A stretch of 64,000 bases of DNA, taken from assembly GCF_003144405.1 (NCBI RefSeq), contig NZ_PENW01000015.1:62001-126000 (forward strand), given 5' to 3'. Positions 15,847 through 25,510 of this stretch are shown in pieces. How positions within the stretch are numbered: the stretch's first letter is position 1; each line of letters begins with the position of its first letter. The notes below the pieces were generated by a model. The model was not told the origin of the DNA and did not search any database. It saw only the letters and a list, made by a program, of their open reading frames with translations. The position numbers were made by a program, and so were the translations under genes. Origin of the DNA: Proteus cibi. Lineage in GTDB: Bacteria; Pseudomonadota; Gammaproteobacteria; Enterobacterales; Enterobacteriaceae.

Positions 15847-16710
15847 ATGTCAACTACATATCCAATTGTTTTAGTTCATGGTTTATCTGGTTTTGATGAT
15901 ATCGTGGGTTATCCTTATTTTTATGGTATCGCTGATGCCTTAGAAAAGGATGGTCATAAAGTTTTTACTGCATCTCTTTCTGCATTTAATTCTAACGAAG
16001 TTCGTGGTGAACAACTTTGGGAATTTGTGCAAAAAGTTCTCAAAGAAACTAAAGCAAAAAAAGTAAATTTAATCGGTCATAGCCAAGGCCCATTAGCATG
16101 TCGTTATGTTGCTGCAAAACATGCAAAGAGCATTGCTTCTGTTACCTCTGTTAATGGTGTAAACCATGGTTCAGAGATTGCAGATTTAGTACGACGTATT
16201 ATGCGCAAGGATAGTGTGCCAGAATATATTGCTGATGCAGTAATGAAAGCTATTGGTACTATTATTTCTACATTTTCAGGTAATCGTGGTAATCCACAAG
16301 ATGCTGTTGCTGCATTAGAAGCATTAACGACTGAGAATGTAACTGAATTTAATAAAAAGTACCCACAAGGGTTGCCAGCTGTTCGTGGTGGTGAAGGTAA
16401 AGAAATCGTAAATGGTGTTCATTACTATTCATTTGGTAGTTATATCCAGGGTTTGATTGCTGGTGAAAAAGGCAATTTACTGGATCCAACTCATGCTGCA
16501 ATGCGTATATTAAGTGCATTCTTTAGTGAACGTGAAAATGATGGCTTAGTAGGTCGTACAAGTATGCGGTTAGGTAAATTGATTAAAGATGATTACGCTG
16601 AAGATCATCTGGATATGGTAAATCAGGTTGCTGGGTTAGTGGGGCGTGGTGAAGATATTATTGCCATTTATACAAACCATGCGAATTTCTTAGCAAGTAA
16701 AAAGCTCTAA
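15847..16710 (+). CDS. lipA: Secreted triacylglycerol lipase (Proteus type)
   Basis: 287 residues from ATG 15847 (AGGAG eight bases upstream; an in-frame GTG at 15838 overlaps that site). Alpha/beta hydrolase with oxyanion HGLSG, nucleophile in GHSQG (Ser79), Asp232 (NDGLVG) and His254 (EDHLD), the residue numbers of the characterised Proteus lipases. There is no signal peptide and no adjacent foldase gene, as is known for this family, which folds without Lif and is exported by an unusual route. Hydrolyses short- to long-chain triglycerides. The preceding 14-bp repeats and the terminator at 16748 frame a single-gene unit. Confidence 0.93.
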   Translation: MSTTYPIVLVHGLSGFDDIVGYPYFYGIADALEKDGHKVFTASLSAFNSNEVRGEQLWEFVQKVLKETKAKKVNLIGHSQGPLACRYVAAKHAKSIASVTSVNGVNHGSEIADLVRRIMRKDSVPEYIADAVMKAIGTIISTFSGNRGNPQDAVAALEALTTENVTEFNKKYPQGLPAVRGGEGKEIVNGVHYYSFGSYIQGLIAGEKGNLLDPTHAAMRILSAFFSERENDGLVGRTSMRLGKLIKDDYAEDHLDMVNQVAGLVGRGEDIIAIYTNHANFLASKKL

Positions 16711-16747
16711 TTATTTTGCATACTTGTTGTGAAATAATCTAATACGA

Positions 16748-16780
16748 ATGGCTCTAATCGATTTAGAGCCATTTTTATTT
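16748..16780 (+). terminator. Terminator after lipA
   Basis: Stem ATGGCTCTAA / TTTAGAGCCAT with loop TCGA, then T5; placed between converging lipA and hicB. Confidence 0.8.
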
Positions 16781-16786
16781 TAATTA

Positions 16787-17224
16787 TTAGTGTGTAATAT
16801 CTTTGTTAACGCTGACAGAAATAGCATAACCTAATAAATAAAGTGCTTGCTCTAGACTATCCACTTTCGAAGTTTGATTAATTTCAAGTAAACGCTCTAT
16901 CTGTGCACTCGTTAAATTCATCTTTCTTGCAAGATCGGATTTTTTTGTTTTTGTCTCTAACATTGCATTATGTAACGCAATTTTTAAACAGCTAATAAGA
17001 GGCAAGTAGACAATAAAATCACCAGGTTGTGCGTTGGATGGCGCTGGAATAGGCAGTTTACTCGCAATAAATTCTTCAAGACCTACATGTAAAATATCAG
17101 AGGCTTCTAGTTCAATATCATCTTCTGTATAAGCAACAGCATGAATATTATCAAAATCACGGTAGGTAATTTCGTAAGTTTCACTTTCTTCATCAAAATG
17201 AGCGACTGCTGGATAGCTGAACAT
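16787..17224 (-). CDS. HicB-family antitoxin-like protein (orphan)
   Basis: 145 residues. N-terminal half (FSYPAVAHFDEESETYEITY, then DDIELEASDILHVGLEEFI) is the partial RNase-H-like fold of HicB; C-terminal half (KKSDLARKMNLTSAQIERLL) is a helix-turn-helix for autoregulation. HicB normally neutralises the mRNA nuclease HicA. I searched both sides on both strands and see no short HicA-like ORF with its conserved G-S-H-x motif, so this is an orphan, probably acting as a regulator. AAGG precedes the ATG. Confidence 0.75.
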   Translation of the reverse strand: MFSYPAVAHFDEESETYEITYRDFDNIHAVAYTEDDIELEASDILHVGLEEFIASKLPIPAPSNAQPGDFIVYLPLISCLKIALHNAMLETKTKKSDLARKMNLTSAQIERLLEINQTSKVDSLEQALYLLGYAISVSVNKDITH

Positions 17225-17543
17225 AAATAACCTTTTATAAAGTTGAAAACCCGATTTAAAATGAAATTACACAATATAATGTGTTTTCAAAATTCCTGTG
17301 TATAGTGCTAAAGTGAAACTTTATTTATCTATTTGATATTAAATAGTATGTTAAAGATTAAAGCATATTTATCAAAAATTATCTTCATTTCTTGCTAATG
17401 TAAGAAAGAGTGAAGTAGATAGTATATTGTTTGTTGATGATCATGTCTTTTTACGAGAATTGATAATTAATTTTGGATAGATCTTATTTTTAAGAAAATC
17501 ATCTGCTCAATATTCATAAGGTGTTTTTAGAAAGGAGTTATTT
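17225..17543. other. Intergenic between hicB and ycdX
   Basis: Divergent promoter region of two genes; AT-rich, no hicA and no RNA gene recognised. AAAGGAG at 17531-17537 is the ycdX ribosome site. Confidence 0.4.
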
Positions 17544-18281
17544 ATGTATCCCGTTGATTTACATGCTCATACTATTGCTAGTACACATGCTTATAGTACA
17601 GTTAGTGAATATTTCCAACAAGCTAAAAAGCAGGGAATTCAATTGTTTGCAGTTACTGACCATGGCCCAGATATGGATGATGCACCTCATGAATGGCATT
17701 TTTCTAATTTACCGGTGATCCCTCGTGTTATTGATGGTGTTGGCATTCTTTATGGTATAGAAGCGAATATTAAAAATATTAAAGGTGAAACAGATTGTAG
17801 TGAGAAAATGAGCAAGAAATTAGATATTGTACTTGCTGGTTTTCATGAACCCGTAATGAGTTCATTAGGCCTTGTTGATAATACAAAAGCATTAATAGCA
17901 ACAATAGCAAGTGGCCATGTTCAAATGGTTACGCATCCAGGTAATCCTAAATATCCAATAGAAATTGCTGAAGTTGCAAAAGCTGCCGCCGCTTACAATG
18001 TTGCTTTAGAATTGAATAATTCATCATTTATTCATTCTAGAGTAGGAAGTGAGAAAAACTGCATAGAAATAGCGAAAGCAGTACGTGATACAGGAGGATT
18101 AATTGCCCTCGGTTCTGACTCACACATTGCTTCTTCACTAGGAAATTTTGATCGAGTATTAGAGGTATTAGCTCAAATAGATTTTCCACAAGAGCGTATA
18201 TTAAATGTAACCCCAAGAAGAGTGTTAGATTTTTTAAAGTCGCACGGTAAAAAAGAGAGCCCTGAATTTAGCCATTTTTAA
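17544..18281 (+). CDS. ycdX: PHP-domain phosphatase YcdX
   Basis: 245 residues, equal to E. coli YcdX. PHP metal motifs are all visible: DLHAHT near the N-terminus, TDHGPDM, an internal GIEANI, AGFHEP, THPGNP and the C-terminal LGSDSHI. The family binds three zinc ions and has phosphatase activity; in E. coli it is linked to swarming, of interest in Proteus. AAAGGAG seven bases before the ATG. Ends in a clear terminator. Confidence 0.9.
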   Translation: MYPVDLHAHTIASTHAYSTVSEYFQQAKKQGIQLFAVTDHGPDMDDAPHEWHFSNLPVIPRVIDGVGILYGIEANIKNIKGETDCSEKMSKKLDIVLAGFHEPVMSSLGLVDNTKALIATIASGHVQMVTHPGNPKYPIEIAEVAKAAAAYNVALELNNSSFIHSRVGSEKNCIEIAKAVRDTGGLIALGSDSHIASSLGNFDRVLEVLAQIDFPQERILNVTPRRVLDFLKSHGKKESPEFSHF

Positions 18282-18301
18282 TATTGGCTTAAATCAGTAA
18301 T

Positions 18302-18333
18302 AAAAAAGCTATCCTAAGATTAAGATAGCTTTT
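18302..18333. terminator. Bidirectional terminator between ycdX and the chemoreceptor
   Basis: Stem AAAAGCTATC / GATAGCTTTT between convergent genes, with A and T runs on both sides. Confidence 0.75.
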
Positions 18334-18355
18334 ATGATATGGGTAAACTTAGCTT

Positions 18356-19954
18356 TTACTGATGAAAAACAGTTAATTCTTGTTTTAGCCTATCTGATTG
18401 TGTTTGCAAAGAATCTAATGAACTGACTAATTCACGTGTCATTGTTGAGTTAGCTTGTGTTGTTTGATCTAATTGATTTATTGCATCTTCAATTTGAGCA
18501 ATTCCATTACTTTGTTCATTTGTAGAAATAGAAATATCGTGGATCATTTCATTAATATTTTCAGTATGTTTAGAAATATCTACCATATTATCGTTTGCAT
18601 CCGCGGCTAACTGAAAACACTGATTTATTTTTTTACTTGAATTAGCGACAAGTACTTTTATCTCTTTTGATGCCAAATTACAGCTAATGGATAATTCTCT
18701 TACTTCTTTAGCAACAACAGCAAAACCTTTTCCATGTTCACCTACTCTTGCTGCTTCTACGGCTGCATTTAAAGCCAATAGATTTGTTTGAAAGGCAATA
18801 TTGTCGATCGTAGAGGTAATATCGTTAATTTGTTCAGAGAACGTGACAACTTCATGCATATTTTCAACAACGTTAGCGAGCATTTCATTGCTTTGATGGA
18901 TCATCGTATCTGTTTTTGTTACTAGCTCACAGGAAGCTTGTGTATTTTCTGCATGTTGTTTTGATGTAACGCTTAATTGTCGTATTCCTGCGGAGGTTTC
19001 GAGTACGGCTGCTGATTGTTGTTCAACACGAATAGCAAGATTATTGTTCATAACAGCAATATCACTTAATTCTGAATTAATGAGGCCAGAGCTGTGATTG
19101 ATGTTGTTGACGATCCGTTTTATTTGATCTCGCATTTTTTGAATATTGGTCGTGAGAATATTTATTTCATATAGACCTTTTGTGGTGACATCGGTTGCTA
19201 ATTCACCATGACTAATATCTTCGATATTTTTCATTATAGCGTTTAAAGGTGAAATAAAGTTTTTTCGTAGTACGACTTGAACTAAGAAAGAAAAAATAAC
19301 AATTAATATTGAAATGATGATTAAGCTATAAATAATTTTATCGTACAGTAATTCACTTTCATTCAATGAAGCCGTGTAATAATTTTCTAGCTGTTGGTGA
19401 TAGTTAGTATAGGCTTGCTCAAAATTGTCTTGATAGGTTTGTGTGGGTTGATTTAAATACTCGTATGTTTTGCCTTGTTCTAGAAAGGCTAAAAATTCAA
19501 TGAGCGCTGCATTAAGCTCAGTATATTTTTGCTCTAATTGTTGTATATAACTTTGATTTTCAACATTATGAGGAAAATGCTTGAAGCTTTCCCATCCATT
19601 TTCAACATGTTGAAGTTTTTCTTTAGTTTGTTGTAATAATGAAGAGATATCAGTATTTGCAGTGGCCATTTTATTAATGATTAATAAGTGGCGAGAACTA
19701 GCTCTATTTAAGGTATTACGTGTTTGTAGTAGATTTTCCCATGTATTATTTAGTAGTGATTGTTCATGATAGATATTATTTAGTGTGTTTAAGTTTCTCT
19801 TGTAATCATTAACGGAGGAGAGAAATAAAACACAGGCTAGCCCAAGAAGTAAGATTAAAGATCCTGTAATAAGCCAAACTAAAGTAGTTGTTTTTAAACT
19901 CGACATATTAAAAGAGACGTTTGGCAAATAACGTTGTTTGAAGTTTTTAAACAT
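18356..19954 (-). CDS. Methyl-accepting chemotaxis protein
   Basis: 532 residues. First membrane helix about 25-48 ([20 protein letters not shown]), a periplasmic helical sensor of about 150 residues, second membrane helix about 205-227, HAMP ([19 protein letters not shown]), then the cytoplasmic coiled coil with the highly conserved hairpin tip ([20 protein letters not shown]). Relays ligand signals to CheA/CheW. There is no C-terminal NWETF-type CheR tether (ends [10 protein letters not shown]), so adaptation needs other receptors. The ligand cannot be told. Monocistronic, far from other che genes. Confidence 0.9.
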   Translation of the reverse strand: MFKNFKQRYLPNVSFNMSSLKTTTLVWLITGSLILLLGLACVLFLSSVNDYKRNLNTLNNIYHEQSLLNNTWENLLQTRNTLNRASSRHLLIINKMATANTDISSLLQQTKEKLQHVENGWESFKHFPHNVENQSYIQQLEQKYTELNAALIEFLAFLEQGKTYEYLNQPTQTYQDNFEQAYTNYHQQLENYYTASLNESELLYDKIIYSLIIISILIVIFSFLVQVVLRKNFISPLNAIMKNIEDISHGELATDVTTKGLYEINILTTNIQKMRDQIKRIVNNINHSSGLINSELSDIAVMNNNLAIRVEQQSAAVLETSAGIRQLSVTSKQHAENTQASCELVTKTDTMIHQSNEMLANVVENMHEVVTFSEQINDITSTIDNIAFQTNLLALNAAVEAARVGEHGKGFAVVAKEVRELSISCNLASKEIKVLVANSSKKINQCFQLAADANDNMVDISKHTENINEMIHDISISTNEQSNGIAQIEDAINQLDQTTQANSTMTRELVSSLDSLQTQSDRLKQELTVFHQ

Positions 19955-20645
19955 GTAATGTTATTTCCTTTTTCATAAAAATATAACTGTGTAATTTGTT
20001 GATTTTTTAAGTTTTATTTTTACTTCCTGTAACTGGTATAGACAAAGAATTAAAAAATAAATGAAAATATTTTTTTAGCTCACTCTTTGATTTAATGCCA
20101 TATATCCTTTTGATTTTTTCAAATACTAAAAAATAGTATCGGCATTTTATAAATATTCTTTATGCTTATTTATTGTTCTGATTAATAAATTTATTAAATG
20201 TATTTATTTTTTTGTAACGCGTTGATTCTTAATTAAATTTTTTAAATATTAAAAGTTAAAAATAAAGAATAAAAATGATATAAAAGATACCATCTTAGTG
20301 AGTGATGGTTAACCTGTTGATTTATTATTAATTTTATGTGGTTGGTTAGTCGGTTTTTAAACAATTAGAGTTAAATAGTGTAAGTGTTTCTATTTATAAA
20401 ATAAAAAAGTAATAATGATTAAAACAGTAATCAATTAAATTATTTTTTGTATATTTAATAGGATAAATAAGAGAATTTAACGTTATAAATGAGCGGAAGA
20501 TAAAAAGATTGCGGTAGAGAAAATAAGAAAGCCGACGAAATCGCTATAAACGGAAGGGTGATAACCTATCCGTTTATAAATAAATGTTACATCGATATTA
20601 TCCCTAATAATGTAGGAAAATGTCACATAAGATAAAAATAAGCGG
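19955..20645. other. Long intergenic region (about 690 bp)
   Basis: Very AT-rich. Contains the chemoreceptor promoter. A 65-codon frame at 20483-20680 runs into the nqrE-like gene and lacks protein character. No tRNA, repeat or conserved RNA seen. The length without a gene suggests eroded or regulatory DNA. Confidence 0.4.
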
Positions 20646-21245
20646 TTAAAGCGAAATACCAGAGAATGACATAAAACCAAGCGACATTAATCCTACGGTG
20701 ATAAATGTGATCCCTAATCCTCTCAATCCTTTCGGAATGTCTGAATATTTCATTTTTTCGCGTAAACCAGAAAGGGCGACAATCGCAAGTAACCATCCTA
20801 TGCCACAGCCTGCACCATATATCACTGATTCAGTAAATGTGTAATCACGTTCAACCATAAAAATGGTGGCACCAAAGATAGCGCAATGAATAGTCAATAA
20901 AGGTAAAAAGATCCCTAATGAATGATAAAGTGAAGGGATAAATTTATCTAAAAACATTTCTAAAATTTGAACTAATGCTGCCAAAACGCCAATAAAAGTG
21001 ATATATCGTAGAAAGCTAAGATCAATACTCTCAACAACGGCATCTTTCTTTAGGATAAAATGATAGATTAAGTTATTGATAGGTGTAGCAATAATAAGTA
21101 AGGCAGTAACAGTAAGACCTAGTTTTAATGAGGTTTTTACTTCTTTAGAAACTGCAAGAAAAGTACACATTCCTAAAAAGAAACTTAATGCCATGTTCTC
21201 AATAAAAGTCGCCTTAATAAAGATATTAAGGTAATTTTCAAGCAT
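20646..21245 (-). CDS. Orphan NqrE-like subunit of Na+-translocating NADH:quinone reductase
   Basis: 199 residues with six hydrophobic segments. It starts with [20 protein letters not shown] and ends FITVTVGLMS-like ([17 protein letters not shown]), the NqrE/RnfA signature; SLRYITFIG-type and VERDYTF segments favour NqrE over RnfA. NqrE is one of six Nqr subunits and co-ordinates the intramembrane 2Fe-2S centre with NqrD; the cysteines GMCT and IHCAIFG, needed for it, are present. No nqrA-D or F gene is nearby, so this is a stand-alone paralogue. AGGAGG lies just before the ATG. Confidence 0.8.
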   Translation of the reverse strand: MLENYLNIFIKATFIENMALSFFLGMCTFLAVSKEVKTSLKLGLTVTALLIIATPINNLIYHFILKKDAVVESIDLSFLRYITFIGVLAALVQILEMFLDKFIPSLYHSLGIFLPLLTIHCAIFGATIFMVERDYTFTESVIYGAGCGIGWLLAIVALSGLREKMKYSDIPKGLRGLGITFITVGLMSLGFMSFSGISL

Positions 21246-21569
21246 AACCCCTCCTATTAATATATTTTTTTACTAATTCTAGTAAAAACAGAGTATTAAT
21301 ATAAGTGGTATTGTAAAAATATCTTTTAAATTAGATCTAAATGACATTTTTTGACTAAGAAAAAGCGTTATTTAAGATAAGGGAAATAAAATCAGTGGAT
21401 AAGTGTAATAAATATGGCATTCAAAGAAATTTTCTATTTTAAGCCTCATTTTTATTTTTAATGGGTAAGATAAAAGAGAAAGAACACCAATATCTGTTGA
21501 TAACATATTGATGCTTAACTGAGAAAGTTTTTAATTATCTCTATAGACGTGTTTACTGAATAAATTGGG
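21246..21569. other. Intergenic between cyaB and the nqrE-like gene
   Basis: About 320 bp, AT-rich, holding the promoter of the nqrE-like gene. No ORF or structured RNA recognised. Confidence 0.4.
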
Positions 21570-22121
21570 TTATGATTTTAGCTTGTTTAACATGAGTGTT
21601 TTATAGTTATTTTTTTCAAGGTTTTTTTCTGTAAACCCAAATTCTGTGGCTAACTGTTTTAGTTGGTCAGCATAAAGCGGGAGTTTGTTTGGGTCATCTG
21701 TCATGATAGCAAACTCAGCAAATGAGCCTAAATTATCTAATTTATCAATAGTGATATGAAACTCATCTAGAAAATAGATTTCTCTTGATTTTGTATAATT
21801 GAGAATACAATGGTAGCCAAGTGTCGTAAACATAGAGACCGTTTTTTCTGCATTTTCGATACGAACAGCTTCACATTGTGATAAATCAGGACCTTTCACG
21901 ATAAGGAGATTGATTCCTGCGGGTTGCATTTTTCTTATACACAAACTGATCGTTGGAGCTGAAAATTCAGTATTATTATGTTCCATGTACCAATCTGTTT
22001 CTTTATTCTCAGGTGTAAATAATGTAGCACCTGCTTTTTTTAATTCATTAATCAACTTTTGTGGATTTTGAAGGTGATATTTTAATTCTGCTTCAAATTT
22101 ACCTTGAAAGTGTTCAGACAT
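21570..22121 (-). CDS. cyaB: Class IV adenylate cyclase (CYTH domain)
   Basis: 183 residues. The N-terminus HFQGKFEAELKY matches the HFxxxxExExK signature of class IV adenylate cyclases (Aeromonas, Yersinia CyaB) and the ExExK metal/triphosphate tunnel motif of the CYTH superfamily. Downstream, ISLCIRKM, LLIVKGP and EAVRIE give the basic and acidic tunnel strands. Expected to convert ATP to cyclic AMP; a related thiamine-triphosphatase activity cannot be excluded. Its physiological role beside the main class I enzyme is unknown. It is a single gene. Confidence 0.85.
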   Translation of the reverse strand: MSEHFQGKFEAELKYHLQNPQKLINELKKAGATLFTPENKETDWYMEHNNTEFSAPTISLCIRKMQPAGINLLIVKGPDLSQCEAVRIENAEKTVSMFTTLGYHCILNYTKSREIYFLDEFHITIDKLDNLGSFAEFAIMTDDPNKLPLYADQLKQLATEFGFTEKNLEKNNYKTLMLNKLKS

Positions 22122-22317
22122 ACGTTTCCCTCAAATTAGCGTTAATGAATTATAGCATTAACGAGGTACCTTTCTGGGATAAGAACGAATTTTTAGTGTT
22201 ATTTTCTATTTTTGTAAATTAGATAAAAATATTTAAATAAAGTAATAGATGGCACTACGATGAAATAAGGAGAAGAGGATATAGCGTTATTAATAAAGGA
22301 AAGAGTAAGCGAAAATA
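22122..22317. other. Intergenic upstream of cyaB
   Basis: About 200 bp with the cyaB promoter region; a TTAGCGTTAATG...CATTAACG-type repeat near 22137-22164 could be an operator, otherwise nothing recognised. Confidence 0.3.
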
Positions 22318-22337
22318 AAAGGGGCGTAGGCCCCTTT
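22318..22337 (-). terminator. Terminator after the DUF2628 gene
   Basis: Perfect stem AAAGGGGC / GCCCCTTT with loop GTAG, followed by T on the minus strand. Confidence 0.75.
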
Positions 22338-22341
22338 AGGA

Positions 22342-22722
22342 TTACAGAACACCTTCAAACGGGTTCCAGCTTTGATCATTTTTAGTTTCTTTTAAGTAGT
22401 ATGCATAGTTGGCTGTTATCGCCCATAGAATGTTAACTGCGATACCCACCGCATTGATAACACCATTGTTTACAGGTAAAAAACCAATAATAGTGAAAAT
22501 AGCAATGTTGATAGCAAATAATGTTAATGCTTTGCGCCATAAACCTAAAATAAGAAAGTAAATAAAACCAAAGAAGAATGCCCAGATATTCATTCCAATA
22601 AGAATACGTTTACCAAAGCTCAGTTCTTTATAAGCAGCTTTAAATTCTGGTGTTTTAGGTGAACCATATTTATCGAAAAATGAGAAACGTTCTTGCCATT
22701 TTTCAGAAAGTTCTTTATTCAT
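22342..22722 (-). CDS. DUF2628 inner-membrane protein
   Basis: 126 residues from ATG 22722 (AAGGA eight bases upstream; the in-frame ATG at 22782 has no site). Soluble N-terminus (WQERFSFFDKYGSPKTPEFK) then three hydrophobic segments and a short tail (YYLKETKNDQSWNPFEGVL). This matches DUF2628, whose E. coli member is YigF. Function unknown. Confidence 0.75.
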   Translation of the reverse strand: MNKELSEKWQERFSFFDKYGSPKTPEFKAAYKELSFGKRILIGMNIWAFFFGFIYFLILGLWRKALTLFAINIAIFTIIGFLPVNNGVINAVGIAVNILWAITANYAYYLKETKNDQSWNPFEGVL

Positions 22723-23035
22723 TTTAATTCCTTTTACCCTGTCAATTAAATTTAGTCTTAATAGAAAAGTATCTTTACACAATTTAATGCTATGAACAAT
22801 ATAAATTTATTAATAGATGATTAATATATTGGTTATATAAAAAGCATTGCAGTGAATATGGTTTTGATTATTTTTAATAATTATCTCATTGCTTAAGAAT
22901 ATATTTTTAATCGTCACTCTTAAAAATAAGAACGATAAAATAAAATATCAATTTTAATGGATTCTATAGCGGAAAGAATAAGAAATCTGGCTTATGACAA
23001 ATACCAGATTTCTTGAGGAAGTAGGAAGTGGGGGA
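22723..23035. other. Intergenic with the uspF terminator
   Basis: AT-rich stretch containing the DUF2628 promoter and the hairpin at 22980-23014. Nothing else recognised. Confidence 0.4.
22980..23014 (-). terminator. Hairpin after uspF
   Basis: Eleven-base perfect stem AAGAAATCTGG / CCAGATTTCTT, 21 bases past the uspF stop. Confidence 0.65.
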
Positions 23036-23470
23036 TTAACGCACGACTAATACAGATGATTCTGCGTAACTGACCACGGAAGATGCCGTTGAACCAAGAA
23101 GGTAAGTTTTCATACCAGGATTACGAGAACCAATGACTATCAACTCTGCTTGAATTTTTTTTGCAGTTTCTAAAATTTTATCGCGAGGATTACCGATAGA
23201 CACATAAAATTGAGTTGTACTATTGGAAATATCGATATGCGATAAATTTTCTTTTAGTGTGGATAATGCAATTTCAATGCGTTGTTTGTCACTTGCTAGT
23301 TTATCTTGGCCTGCGAATGCAAATCCGACAAAAGACTCATAACTTGGAATGACTGATAAAAAATGAATATTCAATTTGTCAGCGACAGACAATGCTTTTA
23401 GATGAGACACAACTTTGTCCAATAAACCAAGCTCTGTAAAATCAACGGGTACTAACACTGTTTTTGTCAT
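23036..23470 (-). CDS. uspF: Universal stress protein UspF
   Basis: 144 residues with the Usp fold: N-terminal KTVLVPVDFTE and the C-terminal nucleotide loop IVIGSRNPGMKTYLLGSTAS followed by SSVLVVR. Length, HFLSVIPS and the YLLGSTA segment match E. coli UspF, which is linked to fimbria-mediated adhesion and motility. The motif departs slightly from the classic G2xG9xG(S/T) but is normal for UspF/G types. AGGAG lies before the ATG. Confidence 0.85.
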   Translation of the reverse strand: MTKTVLVPVDFTELGLLDKVVSHLKALSVADKLNIHFLSVIPSYESFVGFAFAGQDKLASDKQRIEIALSTLKENLSHIDISNSTTQFYVSIGNPRDKILETAKKIQAELIVIGSRNPGMKTYLLGSTASSVVSYAESSVLVVR

Positions 23471-24169
23471 AGTGGCTCCTAATTAACCTTTTATTATGAT
23501 TAGGGCTTTAATATTAATTTTTGTGCATACAAATATGAGCTACCTACTCATCTTATCAGTCAAAATGAAAAACTGCACAAAAATTGGAATTATTTTTATT
23601 TTTTTGAGAGTCATGTGTTTTTTTGTATGAAAAAAAGTGAAAAAACGGCTATATGAACAAAAAAAAAGTGTAGCCATATCAAATGGAGATCCCAAAAAAT
23701 AGGGAATGATAATAAGTAATAAAAAGATATTTTAATTTTATAAAGATGATGATTAAAGATATTATCTTTTATATGTTTATCGATGTCTGATAAAATGTAT
23801 TCTTAAACGTTATAAATACGTAAAATATAATTTTTATTTAATGTTAATCTAATTTAATTAAATATAAAGAAAAAAAATAAATATAAAAATTTAAAACAAA
23901 AAATTAAGGTTTGAGAATTATTCTTATGTATTTCAATATGTTGTGTTGTTTTTTGCGAGGGTTGAACACCTGATTGCTATTAATGATAATAAGTATTGTT
24001 TAGCTTCTGCTAGTATATAAAACCATATTACAAATGAGATTGGTTTTTATTTTTATTACAGCTAATTAATTGAAAAAAACAAATAAAACCATACTTAAAT
24101 ATCTATATTTTTATTTTTAACTGTGCATAATACCCATAATGTTAATTTTCATCGCAAAGGACGTAAAAT
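23471..24169 (+). promoter_or_regulatory. Long divergent control region of uspF and ftnA with two Fur-like boxes
   Basis: About 700 bp, strongly AT-rich, no gene. Compared with the TGATAAT-N-ATTATCA core, the sequences TGAGAATTATTCTTA (23912-23926) and TGATAATAAGTATTG (23984-23998) each match 11 or 12 of 14 fixed positions. In E. coli ftnA is activated by iron-bound Fur acting at upstream sites, so placement 170-260 bases ahead of ftnA makes sense. The boxes are predictions. Confidence 0.4.
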
Positions 24170-24673
24170 ATGTTACATCAAGATATGATCAATAAATTGA
24201 ATGAACAGCTAAATTTAGAGTTTTATTCGGCAAATCTGTATTTGCAAATGAGTGCTTGGTGCGACGATAAAGGATTTGATGGTGCGGCTAAATTTCTAAA
24301 AGCCCATTCTCGTGAAGAAATGGAACATATGCATCGTTTATTTGATTACTTAAGTGATACGGGGGCAATGCCTTTACTTGGCGCGATTGACGCTCCACCT
24401 GCTGAGTTTTCATCATTATCTGAGTTGTTTGATAAAACTTATGAACATGAAAAACATATTACATCTGAGATTAATAAATTAGCGCATGTTGCAATGACAA
24501 CTCAGGATTACTCAACATTTAACTTCTTACAATGGTATGTTGCAGAGCAGCACGAAGAAGAAAAATTATTTAAATCAATCCTAGATAAATTAGCCATGGT
24601 TGGTGACAGTGGAAAAGCTTTATTCTTGTTAGATAAAGATCTGAACACATTATCAACATCTGCACATATCTGA
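24170..24673 (+). CDS. ftnA: Non-haem ferritin
   Basis: 167 residues, close to E. coli FtnA (165). Four-helix bundle with the ferroxidase ligands visible: Glu in [12 protein letters not shown], the ExxH pair in REEMEHMHR, and Glu/Gln in [10 protein letters not shown]. Stores iron as a 24-mer in the cytosol. AAGGA lies nine bases before the ATG. A long upstream region with Fur-like boxes precedes it, and a terminator follows. Confidence 0.93.
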   Translation: MLHQDMINKLNEQLNLEFYSANLYLQMSAWCDDKGFDGAAKFLKAHSREEMEHMHRLFDYLSDTGAMPLLGAIDAPPAEFSSLSELFDKTYEHEKHITSEINKLAHVAMTTQDYSTFNFLQWYVAEQHEEEKLFKSILDKLAMVGDSGKALFLLDKDLNTLSTSAHI

Positions 24674-25117
24674 TTATTAATAAAGCGTTAGATAGCTTAA
24701 GTTAATAAATGAATTATTGCGCTCTGCTGTGAATGAATAGCAGGGCGTTTTTTATTCTTCTATAGTCTCTCCCTTTCTATTGTTACTATTCTTATCTTTT
24801 ATTTTTTCCTTTACTTGTATTGTCTGTTTTTTATCCTAAAAAATATCTATTTCATGCTATTTATACAGAGTAGTTATTTTACTTTTAGGTGTATTTGGTT
24901 ATGTATTGAACTGTTTAGACTGTCAATATGGGTATTATATTTTCTTAAAGTGTAAAAATGGGTGATATTTGAAACAGAAACTGGTCTAAATAACATATAT
25001 TTTGAGTGCTAGTTCACAACCTTTTATTTCTAATATCAAGAAGCGAAGATCTCGACGTAAATTTGCTATAAAATATTTTCATAAATAAAAAAATCACCTG
25101 TAATTTAAGAGGTTATT
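24674..25117. other. Intergenic between ftnA and copC
   Basis: Holds the ftnA terminator near 24720 and the promoter region of the copC operon. No ORF above noise and no obvious metal-regulator palindrome. Confidence 0.4.
24720..24755 (+). terminator. Terminator after ftnA
   Basis: Stem CGCTCTGCT / AGCAGGGCG (one G-T pair) followed by T6. Confidence 0.75.
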
Positions 25118-25510
25118 ATGTCATTAAATACACTTAAGACATCATGGGGTAAATTATCAGCTATTGCTGTTTTATTCCTTGGAATGTCATACCAACAAGC
25201 ATTAGCACACGCACACTTAAAATCACAGTTACCTGCTGAAGGTGCTGCTATTGAACAAGCGCAAGCGCCTAAAGTTATCACGTTAGATTTCTCTGAAGGT
25301 ATTGAATTAGCCTTTAGCAAAATTAAAGTGACTAATAGCGACGGTAAAGAAATTACCGTAGGAAAACTGAGTTTAGATCCTGTTAACAACACGAAGTTAT
25401 TATTGCCCTTAGAAAGCGATTTAGCTGAAGGTAATTATTTAGTTAATTGGAATGTTGTTTCTGTTGATGGACACAAGACAAAAGGCTCTTATCAATTTAG
25501 TGTAAAATAA
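25118..25510 (+). CDS. copC: CopC-family periplasmic copper-binding protein (YobA)
   Basis: 130 residues: signal peptide ending QQALA, mature start HAHLKSQLPAEG with the N-terminal His that together with a later Asp/His (VDGHKTKG) forms the Cu(II) site of CopC. Beta-barrel immunoglobulin-like fold (VITLDFSEGIELAF). The methionine-rich Cu(I) loop of classical CopC is missing, as in YobA. First gene of copC-copD-yebY, matching E. coli yobA-yebZ-yebY; its stop overlaps the copD start (TAATG). Confidence 0.9.
   Translation: MSLNTLKTSWGKLSAIAVLFLGMSYQQALAHAHLKSQLPAEGAAIEQAQAPKVITLDFSEGIELAFSKIKVTNSDGKEITVGKLSLDPVNNTKLLLPLESDLAEGNYLVNWNVVSVDGHKTKGSYQFSVK

Noticed and set aside
17225-17543. hicA toxin gene upstream of hicB
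   Set aside because: No short ORF with the HicA motif on either strand.
20483-20680. Minus-strand ORF of 65 codons downstream of the nqrE-like gene
   Set aside because: Overlaps the nqrE-like end in another frame, no ribosome site, random composition.
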